DNA from: Candidatus Cloacimonadota bacterium
GTDB lineage: Bacteria; Cloacimonadota; Cloacimonadia; JGIOTU-2
Reading direction: 5' to 3'
Assembly: GCA_030613025.1 (NCBI GenBank)
Contig: JAUWMT010000005.1
Coordinates: forward strand, 1 to 64,000
DNA length: 64,000 nucleotides
Shown: one piece after another, positions 1 to 9,142 of the stretch
How positions within the stretch are numbered: position 1 is the stretch's first letter
Layout of the letters: each line of letters starts with the position of its first letter
Position numbers and translations under genes: made by a program
The notes under the pieces: generated by a model
The model's input: only the letters and a program-made list of their open reading frames with translations
Databases searched by the model: none
Told to the model about the DNA's origin: nothing

Positions 1-308
1 CTATAATCTTAGGTGCAGTTTCAATAGATGATAATGGATTTGATACTACATTTGAAGAAACTAAACTTGAGAATTATCCTAATCCAGTTAAATCTTATAC
101 CACGATAACTTATGCAATCAGAGGAATAAAGAAGGCAGATGGGGTTGAGATCAAAATATATAATATAGTTGGTCAGTTAGTTGATACCATTGAAGGTAGA
201 AATGGAATAGCAGCTTGGGAATTCGGTGATTTCCCCAATGGCATATATTTCTATAAGCTAGAGACGATGGATAAGACATTAATCAAGAAAATGTTACTGC
301 TACGCTAG
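1..308 (+). CDS. C-terminal part of an exported protein with a type IX-style sorting domain
   Basis: Only the 3' end is in the window; the reading frame is open from base 3 to the TAG at 306-308, about 101 residues. The visible part is almost entirely a C-terminal sorting domain: ENYPNPVKSYTTITYAI, then VEIKIYNIVGQLV, then NGIYFYKLET and a final basic/hydrophobic KKMLLLR. The same architecture ends five other proteins in this window. In the known T9SS sorting-domain family it directs export across the outer membrane and is then processed. The function of the missing N-terminal part cannot be told. Confidence 0.85.
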   Translation, partial: IILGAVSIDDNGFDTTFEETKLENYPNPVKSYTTITYAIRGIKKADGVEIKIYNIVGQLVDTIEGRNGIAAWEFGDFPNGIYFYKLETMDKTLIKKMLLLR

Positions 309-426
309 ATTTTATTGCACATCAATACAAAGAAGTTTATTATATTGAGATAGAATAATGAAACGAATTCAATGAATATTGAAGAAAATAGATGAGATAG
401 TGACAACTAACGGTGGAGCATGTTAA

Positions 427-690
427 ATGGATCAAGTTTCATACATTTTACCAAATAAAGAAAGAATAAAAGTTTCTGAAATATCTAGAATAGGTAAGAT
501 AAAGGATAGGGGTGAGTATAGACATGACACTTCTTTATATAAATGGAGTTTTATAATCACATTTAACAATGGTGAGATTAAAGATGTAGAAGAGCCCTAT
601 TATTATTCTAATTGGGGAGATGCCAGAACGAAGTTAGAAAAAATAAGAAATGATCTTATTCAGGCATTTGGGAATTATATAATACAATGA
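427..690 (+). CDS. Small hypothetical protein, 87 residues
   Basis: I do not recognise the family. The product is soluble and highly charged, rich in Lys, Arg, Asp, Glu and Tyr, with no signal peptide or membrane segment. A GGTGGAG stretch at 411-417 precedes the ATG at a usable distance. The pattern of alternating hydrophobic residues (SFIITF, then EIKDVEEPYYYSNW) suggests a small beta-rich fold followed by one helix. It follows the sorting-domain gene by 118 bp on the same strand. It could be a genuine orphan or a repeat-bordered remnant. Confidence 0.45.
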   Translation: MDQVSYILPNKERIKVSEISRIGKIKDRGEYRHDTSLYKWSFIITFNNGEIKDVEEPYYYSNWGDARTKLEKIRNDLIQAFGNYIIQ

Positions 691-1000
691 AAATTATTAA
701 AAAGATAATTTTTTTATCAGCGATAGGATCAGGTCGGGAATGACATCTCTTTTTTGTTGGGAATTACCTTGTCAGATGGTGTAGAGTACGGAATAGTCCT
801 TCATTCTGACAGCAGGCAATGGAGTTCAGAGAATGCGAGAATACTGGATTCCCGATGTGGCTCGGGAATGACAAGCCCTTTCTTGGGGGGATTACTTTGT
901 CATAAGTGGAAATTACTCTGTGACCTCGGTGCTCTCTGCCTGCCAGGGCGTCTTGTCGGGGCGTAACGGAGTGAAGACTGGCGTCCCAATAATTTCAACC
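691..1000. repeat. Gene-free stretch built of degenerate dispersed repeats
   Basis: No credible gene. A perfect hairpin ATTCCCGA / TCGGGAAT at 848-869 follows the words GAGTTCAGAGAATGCGAGAA and ATACTGG. The same words occur at 16801-16840 and, inverted, near 31489-31530. Bases 868-983 carry the CTGCCTGCCAGGGCGT and CGTAACGGAGTGAAGACTG words that recur near 17.1, 30.5 and 51.15 kb. A short ORF reading through this repeat (754-966) looks like chance. Confidence 0.7.
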
Positions 1001-1025
1001 CGACTCATCTTTGCAAGCTGAGTCG
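1001..1025. repeat. 25-bp REP-like palindrome, copy 1
   Basis: The element is CGACTCA, an 11-base centre, then TGAGTCG. The centre itself pairs CTT with AAG around TGC, giving a hairpin with a single mismatch. It starts 4 bases after the stop codon of the leftward 1720-residue gene. The same 25 bases occur at 11614-11638, and inverted at 31349-31373. It could act as a weak terminator or mRNA 3'-end stabiliser; it is not followed by a good T-tract. Confidence 0.8.
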
Positions 1026-1028
1026 TGT

Positions 1029-4000
1029 TTATTTCATATAAAGCAGTTTCTTGATCACCTGCATATTACCTGATTTCAGGACATAGAAGTATATACCATT
1101 TGCGATGCTTCGCTCATGCTGGTCAGTGCCGTCCCAGACTACGGAGACTTGGTGACTTTGAGACGGGGAGACGATGAGTATAGTCTTTATCTTTTGCCCC
1201 TTTATGTTATAGATATCAACCGTTGTATATTTGCTTTTTGGCAAATAAAATGAAATAGTGGTTTCAGCACTAAAGGGATTGGGAAAATTCTTGATAAGAG
1301 TGAGTGTATTCTCGGATGGAATTTCTTCGTCAACTGCATAGATCGGAGCACCAAATTCATAACATCCCATATCAACAATATCATAACCGGAGCCGGTCCC
1401 ATCCCATATCCGCACATTGCCATCGAGGTCTGCAAAGGAATGAACATACATATTATTTCCCGCATCAATACAGGGAGAATTATAAATGAGATGATAATCA
1501 TTATTTGTCGTATCAGCAAAATTTGGATTTAGAGTCAGATTACCAACGCCAGTCCAATAATCAGACAGATCACAATAAGAAACGGTTACTTTTGTTGTGT
1601 CGATACTCCACACATCTTGGGGAAAATTATCCCAAAGTATGGAGTTGTAAATGGATAGGGTTTTTGTGCCGAGATGGCTTATTCCACCACCTTGAGTGCT
1701 GACATTATTATTCGCAATTGTTGAATTGAAGATCTCAACTTCGGAATTATTTATATAAAAAGCTCCACCCTTTGAGTTCGTGGCATAACTGCTATTTTCA
1801 TAGAAAAGGCAGTTTTCAACACTCAAAAAGGAATCATCTCCGCAATAAACACCTGCGCCGACTATTGCTTCATTAGAAAATATTCTTGTTTGAGAAATAG
1901 TGAGATTTGATGTATTGCTTTTCACCGCTCCGCCATTCTGAGAAACATTTGAACCAAAAGTACAACTATCAATTATCACAGTTTGGCATTCATCAAAATA
2001 AAGTCCTCCACCGCTTGATGCTGCAGCGCAATGACCAAAAGAAGAATTCATAACCGTTATCGTATCAACTTTTGTGAAGTGAATAGCACCACCTTCGCCG
2101 ACAGTTAGCACTTCGCATTCATCAAAAATGCATCCTGTCACACTGATAGAAGAAACTTCGTTTAGATAAACAGCTCCGCCGGAAAATTCATTACTCTCGC
2201 AGTTAATGAATATAGTATTATCCATAAGAAGCTTGCCAGTGTATTCTGCAAAAAATGCTCCTCCTTCATCAGCATTGCAGTCCTCAAATAAAGAATTCAA
2301 AATACTTACTTCCGCGCTGTTCACGCTCCAGATCGCACCGCCGTCATAGGATGAAGTGCAGTTGTAAAAGGAACAGTTATTTATCGTGAACGATGCATTT
2401 GCGCTAATTGCTCCTCCATAACCATTATTACTACAGGAAAAGAAAGTTAAACCTTCGATAATGATGTTTTCATGGAAAACGAGCATCATGGCTGTGTTTG
2501 AGGAATTTCCATCAATAATACAATCAGCATAGCCATTCTCTGATCTGATAGTAATATTGTCTTTAGGGATTACGAGTTCTGTGTTCATTGGACCAGCATA
2601 CGTGCCGTCAGCGAGAAGAAGAATATCTCCAGCGTTGAGTGCATCTAATCCTTCAGAAATAGTTGTATAATCACCTGTACCGTCGGGATTTACATAAACT
2701 GTTTTTGTGGTGTCAGGCAGCACGTGTATGTAATTTGCTTTTGTTATCGTCGATGTGATCCCGAATTGGTCGGTAACCAAAAGTGTAACTGTTTTCAAAC
2801 CATCATCATTATATATGTGTTGGGGATTCATTTGATATGAGAGATATCCATCACCGAAATTCCATTCCCATGCTATGATGGGACCGGTTTCTGCATAAGC
2901 CCGCTGATAAAATTGCACGGTAAATGGCTCCTGTCCGTAAAAACTGTCTGCAATGAAATCTGCGTGTACCGGGCAGTTATCTGTATAAACGCTTACTTCA
3001 TCGATATACACCCCTTCAGCAAAATCTTCATCATCGCTCACAAACCTGAACCGAAGCTGTGACTCAGTGCCGGCAGGAATGAATTCCAGATCATACTCAT
3101 ATTCGAGCCAGTCATTTTTGGTGGTGAGAACAGGAAGCGCACCTCCGCTCCCGATAAAATCCAGAGTGATCCATTCTGCTCCATCAAACACTTCCACATA
3201 AATGCCGTCCACACCATAATTTGTAAATTCATACCAGCACCAGAAAAACAGGGTTGGGCTCGTTCCAATGGGAAAGGTTATTGACTCAAGAACTTCCTGA
3301 ACATCGTCCGGATAATGTAAAGAATCTTCGATTCCGCAATACCAGCTATAATTTCCGGATAATGCTTTGCGGTCTGTGAGATGCCATAGATCGTCAGTGC
3401 CCCAATGCGTCCATTTGTCATCTCCTTCTTCCATATTATCGGCAAATCCTGTTTCTCCAATTGTGAAAGTGAAGGTGTCCACAAAAGTGTAGCCAAGACT
3501 ATCGGTAAAAGTCAGCTCAATATCCGCAAATACTGGCGGAGTACAGTTTTGATCTATCGTGAATTCAATAACCACCTCGGCGCACTGGCTTGCATTGATA
3601 TCTCCTATCATCCAGGATGTAGAAGGAATATCAATATCGGGACAATCGGTCTGGCCGGTTACAGTTGTATTCAGTGAAGGTACAAATCCAGTGTTTTTCA
3701 CGATAAGATGCGGATGCACAAGCTCCCCCTGCTCAGGAATGCCGTTCCCATTGCCGTTCAAAGAATCCCAAACTTCATAATAGATATATTCGATTTTTGG
3801 AAGGGCTCCTGTAACTGACAGAGTGCCTTCCCAAGAAGAGCCCGTACTATCGGTTATAATATAATCAATTGGAATAACCGTACCGCTAACAAGAGTGCTA
3901 TCTACAAAGAAAGAAAAAACATCATCTATAAATAAGGCAGATTTTGGTTCGAGGTGTGAAATAAAATAAGTGCTGTCTATCATTGTGATGAGGTCACTAT

Positions 4001-6191
4001 CTGCAAAGAGAGTTATTTCAATACTGTCTGCAGGCATCTGTCCGAAATTATGAAAGCCGGCATCAATGCTTATATTTGCTCCGGGAGTTATGTAACCGTG
4101 AATAGAATTATTGGTTGCATACGAATCTATCATCACGTATGGCTGATCTGCAATAACTTTTATCGTGCTCTGGTATGGCAGAAAATTCTGAACAGTCACA
4201 GTGACAAGAATGTCGTCAACAACATTACCTGTAGAAACTGAAAAGTGCACTTCACCCTGCAAGTCGGTATAGGCAGTTTGATATACATCATCTTCCTGCA
4301 AAATACAGACCAGCGCATTTTGAAGTGGATCCGTATCGTCTTTTACTGTAACTGTCACATCGCAATTTCCGATAGCAATGCTGTCAGGATGGATTACGAT
4401 CATATCTTGCGGAAGATCAGTCCAGACAGACATTTCCGGCTCACCAAGCAGATTTATCTCATATTCACACCATCGGTAAACATTTTCATTCCTTGAATAA
4501 GGTACATACACCGATTTTGACAGTGACATAGTCATACCGATTGAATGAATATTTTCAACAAATAATTGTTTGTAGAACTCTTGATCAAAAGTATCAGAAT
4601 AGCCATAAAGCGGATTGCCCGGACTTCCCCATCCGTAGCGGGAATTTCCTATAAATGCTACTCCGCCTCCATTAGGATTGTTTATCCAATGCTCTGCAAT
4701 GCAATTGTAATCAAAGGCAGCGGGCCAGCACCCGATCGTGTACCAGATGGAAAACGCAGGTGCATTTGTAAGCGCATCCATATCGCTGTTGTATAGGTGA
4801 TCACTACCAATGCCCATCACAGAGTACCATGCATGCCCGTTATGATTTATGATGTGTTGCCCCCCATTCAGATTGGTCATTACATCATCATAATAGAGAT
4901 TTCCCATTGACTGATACAATTTTGTAATGGGATCAAATCTGCCAGGCACATAGGCATCATCGATGAAATTTTTACTTAAACCGGAGTCCGTGTATGGATC
5001 ATTCCACAGCACAGACGCAAGGAACATCATATCAAGTTGATAATCAACAGGTGGATTTTTCTCATAGGTGAGGATTTTATCCACGAAAGCATCTGCTTCA
5101 GCGTTCGTTTCTACTGATGCACGTCCCACAAATACATCGGGATACATATCAATATTGTCTTCCAGCTCCCCATAAACATTATTTCCATTGTCGTTCCATG
5201 TGCCGTCCAGATCGGAAAAATAAAGATCACAGGGCAGTAAATTATGCCAGTATGGACCGTATTCACAATCGAAAGCAAATGCCTCTCTATAGGGTACAAA
5301 GTTTGTATCTCCTCCAAGTAAGATCCACAAAGTTCCATGATTTTGATAATAATCTATTATGAAGTTCCTCACTTTTTCTGCATTATCGATTCCATCATAA
5401 TTATCATATATATGGGAAGTTGATACAATTGAAGCACTCACCCCTTTCTGAGTTTTCCAATCAGAAAGAGGTTGGAAATCCGCAGTAAAATTGTCTGTTG
5501 TAATGATCACATATTCATATACATCTTCAGTTTGTTCTTTCTTAATAATTTCCGGATGAAAAATATCACTCTTGTTATAAACGAATTTTGATATTTGATC
5601 GTTCAGGAATTCTTGAGCTGTTGCGCTTCTCTGATTGATCGCTATTCCGGTCTTTTTGCTCTCTGCATAGGTAATTTCAACTTCGAGTTCTGTTATGAAT
5701 GTGAGTTCGCGACCTCCCGGATTGTACTGAAAAGGGCTAACTAAAATTGATCCGATATGATATCCTGAAAGAAAGCCGGACCTTGTATTTTGTATGATAT
5801 ATTCCGGATAGTAAGCATGCTTCCCATATATTGCGGGATCAGCAGGAATAAAGCTAACAGGGGATTCATCAGATAATGCCTTTGGCTTTTGCACAGGGTA
5901 GAGCAAGAATTCTCCTTGTAATGTCTGCATCTCATTATGAAGAATCTTTACTTCACTGATTTCCTTCTCTTGCGGAATTGATAGGATGATTATTTTCAAA
6001 GGAAGCTGCGGTTCGCCTATCCCGGCAGTAAAAACATAGTTATCAATCTGAGGTGGATTGATCACATCATGGGCGTTCTGTTTGGTGAATGTAAAATCTT
6101 CCAATGAAAAAGTGAGTTTGAGCGATTCTGTTTCTGCAAAAAGAACTGCAGAAATAAAACATAAAATTAGAATACAGATTATTTTTTTCAT
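1029..6191 (-). CDS. Giant exported gingipain-like (C25) protein with PKD, beta-helix and sorting domain
   Basis: 1720 residues. An N-terminal signal peptide (MKKIICILILCFISAVLFA) comes first. Residues about 215-600 resemble the peptidase C25 (gingipain) catalytic domain: YVIITTDNF, LLGGDTNFVPYR and DVFVGR precede a His-Gly-type motif NHNGHAW (His453) and IGCWPAAF (Cys488). The 35-residue His-to-Cys spacing fits the caspase-like dyad of that family. Ig-like and jelly-roll regions follow, then a PKD domain at about 1077-1160 (AWEWNFGDG). A right-handed parallel beta-helix with many GGA and NC repeats fills about 1170-1560. The sorting domain (NFPNPFSAETTI, VDIYNIKGQKI, GIYFYVLKSG) closes the protein. 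It is probably a surface-anchored or secreted protease/adhesin; the substrate is unknown. The dyad is seen, activity is inferred. No strong Shine-Dalgarno is visible at the ATG. Confidence 0.88.
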   Translation of the reverse strand: MKKIICILILCFISAVLFAETESLKLTFSLEDFTFTKQNAHDVINPPQIDNYVFTAGIGEPQLPLKIIILSIPQEKEISEVKILHNEMQTLQGEFLLYPVQKPKALSDESPVSFIPADPAIYGKHAYYPEYIIQNTRSGFLSGYHIGSILVSPFQYNPGGRELTFITELEVEITYAESKKTGIAINQRSATAQEFLNDQISKFVYNKSDIFHPEIIKKEQTEDVYEYVIITTDNFTADFQPLSDWKTQKGVSASIVSTSHIYDNYDGIDNAEKVRNFIIDYYQNHGTLWILLGGDTNFVPYREAFAFDCEYGPYWHNLLPCDLYFSDLDGTWNDNGNNVYGELEDNIDMYPDVFVGRASVETNAEADAFVDKILTYEKNPPVDYQLDMMFLASVLWNDPYTDSGLSKNFIDDAYVPGRFDPITKLYQSMGNLYYDDVMTNLNGGQHIINHNGHAWYSVMGIGSDHLYNSDMDALTNAPAFSIWYTIGCWPAAFDYNCIAEHWINNPNGGGVAFIGNSRYGWGSPGNPLYGYSDTFDQEFYKQLFVENIHSIGMTMSLSKSVYVPYSRNENVYRWCEYEINLLGEPEMSVWTDLPQDMIVIHPDSIAIGNCDVTVTVKDDTDPLQNALVCILQEDDVYQTAYTDLQGEVHFSVSTGNVVDDILVTVTVQNFLPYQSTIKVIADQPYVMIDSYATNNSIHGYITPGANISIDAGFHNFGQMPADSIEITLFADSDLITMIDSTYFISHLEPKSALFIDDVFSFFVDSTLVSGTVIPIDYIITDSTGSSWEGTLSVTGALPKIEYIYYEVWDSLNGNGNGIPEQGELVHPHLIVKNTGFVPSLNTTVTGQTDCPDIDIPSTSWMIGDINASQCAEVVIEFTIDQNCTPPVFADIELTFTDSLGYTFVDTFTFTIGETGFADNMEEGDDKWTHWGTDDLWHLTDRKALSGNYSWYCGIEDSLHYPDDVQEVLESITFPIGTSPTLFFWCWYEFTNYGVDGIYVEVFDGAEWITLDFIGSGGALPVLTTKNDWLEYEYDLEFIPAGTESQLRFRFVSDDEDFAEGVYIDEVSVYTDNCPVHADFIADSFYGQEPFTVQFYQRAYAETGPIIAWEWNFGDGYLSYQMNPQHIYNDDGLKTVTLLVTDQFGITSTITKANYIHVLPDTTKTVYVNPDGTGDYTTISEGLDALNAGDILLLADGTYAGPMNTELVIPKDNITIRSENGYADCIIDGNSSNTAMMLVFHENIIIEGLTFFSCSNNGYGGAISANASFTINNCSFYNCTSSYDGGAIWSVNSAEVSILNSLFEDCNADEGGAFFAEYTGKLLMDNTIFINCESNEFSGGAVYLNEVSSISVTGCIFDECEVLTVGEGGAIHFTKVDTITVMNSSFGHCAAASSGGGLYFDECQTVIIDSCTFGSNVSQNGGAVKSNTSNLTISQTRIFSNEAIVGAGVYCGDDSFLSVENCLFYENSSYATNSKGGAFYINNSEVEIFNSTIANNNVSTQGGGISHLGTKTLSIYNSILWDNFPQDVWSIDTTKVTVSYCDLSDYWTGVGNLTLNPNFADTTNNDYHLIYNSPCIDAGNNMYVHSFADLDGNVRIWDGTGSGYDIVDMGCYEFGAPIYAVDEEIPSENTLTLIKNFPNPFSAETTISFYLPKSKYTTVDIYNIKGQKIKTILIVSPSQSHQVSVVWDGTDQHERSIANGIYFYVLKSGNMQVIKKLLYMK

Positions 6192-6239
6192 TATTTAATA
6201 TTGAGTCCATTCTAAAAAGTTAAATTTAAGAAAGCGAGA

Positions 6240-6255
6240 AACCGTTGAAACGGTT
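6240..6255. repeat. Short palindrome AACCGTT / AACGGTT
   Basis: AACCGTT, two bases, AACGGTT. It lies about 50 bp upstream of the 1720-residue gene and 18 bp from the 30-bp palindrome at 6274. The pair looks like one composite REP-type element. Confidence 0.6.
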
Positions 6256-6273
6256 AATGCATTTTTTTGTTTC

Positions 6274-6303
6274 ATTAACCACCAACTTAAGTTGGTGGTT
6301 AAT
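6274..6303. repeat. Perfect 30-bp palindrome
   Basis: ATTAACCACCAACTT is followed directly by its own reverse complement, with no loop. It lies between two leftward genes, 105 bp after the EIIA-like stop and 83 bp before the gingipain-like start. Such perfect palindromes are usual for REP-like elements; a terminator for the EIIA-like gene is possible, but no T-tract follows. Confidence 0.75.
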
Positions 6304-6408
6304 AGGAAGATAGCTAATTGTAACCGATTCACTTGTCCCGTTAAATCCTTATTCATTTAACTGGGATCGGTTTCCAAATATTTGATGTATTTTTTAACAT
6401 ATTTCTAA

Positions 6409-6903
6409 TTACACACTTTTAAGATTAAACTCAATATTCTCATATTTTTTAAAAAGTGCAATAACTTCTTTGGGAGATTTTGCATTCATCAGCGCATCTC
6501 TAAGCTTGCTTGTTCTCATAAGTTGAGAGATCTTCATGAGAAAGGAAGCATATAATTTGTTTTCATTTGGTGGTATGGCAAGCATAAAGAAAATATTCAC
6601 AGGTTTTCCATCGAGGGAATCGTATTCAACTCCAGTATGAGTTGCGAATAGCAGGTGAATTTTCTTTGCAAACCCAGCAAAAGCATGTGGAATTGCAATG
6701 TGATTGCCAATACCGGTGGACAGGTCATTCTCTCGTTTCATAATATCTGTAAAAAATTGTTGTGGATCAATATCGGGATACATTTCTGAAATTCGAGTGC
6801 ATAAGAAATGCAGGAGTTGGGTTTTATCTGTTTCAGTCAAGTCGAGAAGAATTGCTTCTGTAGAAAGCAAATCAGAAACGGATATCTCACGTGAAGAACT
6901 CAT
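6409..6903 (-). CDS. PTS EIIA-like (PtsN/fructose type) phosphoacceptor protein
   Basis: 164 residues from the preferred ATG at 6903. It matches the PTS EIIA type 2 domain, with the phosphorylatable His in GNHIAIPHA (His73) and the downstream hydrophobic core VNIFFMLAIPP. Such proteins take phosphate from HPr, and stand-alone copies are usually regulatory rather than sugar transporting. The ATG sits 4 bases after the TGA of the phosphohexomutase gene, so translation is probably coupled. A longer TTG start at 6936 would overlap that gene by 29 bp and add residues absent from the family. No EIIB or EIIC is nearby. Confidence 0.85.
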   Translation of the reverse strand: MSSSREISVSDLLSTEAILLDLTETDKTQLLHFLCTRISEMYPDIDPQQFFTDIMKRENDLSTGIGNHIAIPHAFAGFAKKIHLLFATHTGVEYDSLDGKPVNIFFMLAIPPNENKLYASFLMKISQLMRTSKLRDALMNAKSPKEVIALFKKYENIEFNLKSV

Positions 6904-6907
6904 GGGA

Positions 6908-8272
6908 TCAGGAAGCAGCTTTGATGAACTCCTCAACTTTTCTCATAATCATATCCTTGATCTCTGCAAGTAGCTCTTCAGATGTACTTTCAAACCTGAG
7001 AACCAACACTGGCTGAGTGTTTGATGCACGCACCAGAGCCCATCCATGCTCAAATGTGATACGCATTCCGTCGATGTCATTTATATCGCATTTCTTCTTT
7101 TCAAAATAGTGTTTCACATGTTCGACGACCTCGAATTTCTCCTCATCAGGGCATTCGATCCTGATCTCCGGAGTGTTATATACAGGAGGTACATCTGAGA
7201 GAAGTTCGCTGAGTGGCTTGTCGGTTTGAGAAAGAATTTCAAGCAATCTCCCGCCTGCATAGATAGCATCGTCAAAGCCGAAATATTTATCCGCAAAGAA
7301 CATATGACCGCTCATCTCGCCACCAAGCAGGGCTTCTTCTTCTCGCATTTTTTCCTTTATGAGCGAGTGGCCTGTTTTCCACATAATGGGGTTTCCACCA
7401 TGTTTTCGTATGTCATCATAGAGATTTTTTGATGATTTCACTTCAGAGATGACAGTTGCACCCGGGTGTTCCTTGAGCACTGCTCGAGCAAAAATCATTA
7501 GTAGCTGATCGCCCCAGACAATATTTCCATTCTCGTCAACTGCGCCAATGCGGTCGGAATCGCCGTCAAAACCGATGCCTACATCCGCTTTTTCATCAAT
7601 AACTTTTCTAATAAGGATTTCAATATTCTCTTTGACTGTCGGGTCAGGATGATGATTAGGAAAGGTGCCGTCCATTTCTTCAAAAAGGGAGATCACTTCG
7701 CATCCCAATCTGCGATAAATGTCCGGAGCAACAGGACCAGCTGTGCCGTTGCCGGAATCCACAATAACTTTCAGAGGTCTGTCAATCAGGAGATGCTCAG
7801 CCACATAATCCTGATAATCCTGAATGATAGAGTCATATTTTTCGCAAGAACCTTCACCGGAAATATACACATCGTCATCAATTATCTCTCTGATCTTTTG
7901 AATTTCCTGTCCATAAATGGAGAAGGTGCCCACGCAGAGTTTAAAGCCATTAAAATCCGGAGGATTATGACTGCCTGTGACCATCAATCCGCCATCCGTT
8001 TGTAATTTTTCAATTGCATAATACAGCACTGGAGTAGGCACAGTGCCCACATCTATAACTTTGCAGCCCGTTTGCGCCAGGGCATCGCTGAGTATCGCTC
8101 GAAATCGGTTTGTACTGAGACGGCAATCCCCGCCCAAGGCAACGGACTTAAGATTCAAATTGTGCAAATAGGTGCCGAAGCTAAGTCCAATATTCTCGAC
8201 AGCTTTATCTGTGAGATCTTTATCTACTATACCACGAATATCATATTCTCTGAAAATCTGCGGATTAATCAT
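6908..8272 (-). CDS. Phosphomannomutase/phosphoglucomutase
   Basis: 454 residues, the usual length for the alpha-D-phosphohexomutase superfamily. The protein begins INPQIFREYDIRGIV, typical of ManB/AlgC members. The phosphoserine loop is VTGSHNPP (Ser101), the metal loop is GFDGDSDRI (Asp236, Asp238, Asp240), and the sugar-specificity loop is GGEMSGHMFF. The enzyme interconverts hexose 6- and 1-phosphates through a bisphosphate intermediate, feeding nucleotide sugars for surface polysaccharide. Mannose versus glucose preference cannot be decided. It is translationally linked to the EIIA-like gene downstream and diverges from the GPP34 gene. Confidence 0.93.
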   Translation of the reverse strand: MINPQIFREYDIRGIVDKDLTDKAVENIGLSFGTYLHNLNLKSVALGGDCRLSTNRFRAILSDALAQTGCKVIDVGTVPTPVLYYAIEKLQTDGGLMVTGSHNPPDFNGFKLCVGTFSIYGQEIQKIREIIDDDVYISGEGSCEKYDSIIQDYQDYVAEHLLIDRPLKVIVDSGNGTAGPVAPDIYRRLGCEVISLFEEMDGTFPNHHPDPTVKENIEILIRKVIDEKADVGIGFDGDSDRIGAVDENGNIVWGDQLLMIFARAVLKEHPGATVISEVKSSKNLYDDIRKHGGNPIMWKTGHSLIKEKMREEEALLGGEMSGHMFFADKYFGFDDAIYAGGRLLEILSQTDKPLSELLSDVPPVYNTPEIRIECPDEEKFEVVEHVKHYFEKKKCDINDIDGMRITFEHGWALVRASNTQPVLVLRFESTSEELLAEIKDMIMRKVEEFIKAAS

Positions 8273-8447
8273 TGTTCCTCCATCGCAAGAGCATTTCTTT
8301 ATAGCTTGTATATATGGCAGAGAAGTATATTTGTTGTCAAAGAATTTATAAATTTATTGATTCTCGATATTGTTTTATAAATTTAATTGACGAAAAAAAC
8401 GAGAGTATCCTGAATAGTATGCAAATAAATTTTATGGAGAAATGAGG

Positions 8448-9107
8448 ATGCTTAGTTTTGCAGAAGATTTAATTTTACTTGCTCTTGATGATAAGAAGGG
8501 CAACTTCCTTCCTATGTCGCTGATGTCTTTTGAAAGCGCACTTGCAGGAGCTATTTTGATGGAACTGGCTCTGGAAAATAAGATCGATACTGACCTTGAA
8601 CATCTGATCCTTTTTGATGATTCGGTAACCGGCGACCCCATCTATGATGAAGTAATCGCACTTATAAAACAGTACCCGGACAGCAAAAATGCCCTTTATT
8701 GGGTGAAAGAGATCAGAAATAGATTCAGCAATCTTAGAGAGGTATTAACACAGCGACTGGTTGAAAAAGGAATCCTTGAAGAGAAAAAGAAGAAAATACT
8801 TGGACTTTTTCCACAAAAACGTTATCCTGTTCTAAACAATTCAGAAGAAGTAACAGTGAAAAATCGTATTCGTCAGATCGTTCTAAGTGATGAAATACCC
8901 GAACCCCGCGATATTGTGATCATTTCTCTTATAAAATCCTGCGGACTTGTTGACCAGATATTTTCTTTCCAGGAGATTAAAAAGGTATCAGAAAGGATCT
9001 ATCAAATCTCCAAGATGGACCTTATCGGACAATCGGTGTCCAAAGCAATCAATGAACTGCAGGCGATGATAAATTCTGCGGTCAGTTTCGGGGTGATCAG
9101 GGCGTAG
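8448..9107 (+). CDS. GPP34 (Golgi phosphoprotein 3) family protein
   Basis: About 219 residues. The N-terminus LSFAEDLILLALDDKKGNF matches the LTLAEELLLLALDDEKG start of the GPP34 family. The rest has the expected all-alpha pattern, including DPIYDEVIALI, WVKEIRNRF, LVEKGILEEKKKKILG and a central FPQKRYPVLN. In eukaryotes these proteins bind phosphoinositides on Golgi membranes; bacterial members are known but their role is unclear. The second ATG (8448) is preferred because GGAGA at 8436-8440 lies 8 bases before it and family members start there; the ATG at 8442 is too close to the ribosome-binding site. Divergent from the phosphohexomutase gene. Confidence 0.85.
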   Translation: MLSFAEDLILLALDDKKGNFLPMSLMSFESALAGAILMELALENKIDTDLEHLILFDDSVTGDPIYDEVIALIKQYPDSKNALYWVKEIRNRFSNLREVLTQRLVEKGILEEKKKKILGLFPQKRYPVLNNSEEVTVKNRIRQIVLSDEIPEPRDIVIISLIKSCGLVDQIFSFQEIKKVSERIYQISKMDLIGQSVSKAINELQAMINSAVSFGVIRA

Positions 9108-9142
9108 GAAATACATTATGCAGTAAAGGATTATATTTTATT

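Noticed and set aside
754..966. 70-codon frame on the + strand
   Set aside because: It reads through degenerate intergenic repeat words found elsewhere between genes; no ribosome-binding site or family likeness.
7649..8005. 118-codon + strand frame
   Set aside because: Antisense shadow of the phosphohexomutase gene.
8380..8447. Sigma-70-type promoter before the GPP34 gene (TTGACG at about 8390)
   Set aside because: No -10 hexamer at a suitable distance; A+T-rich DNA gives many partial matches.
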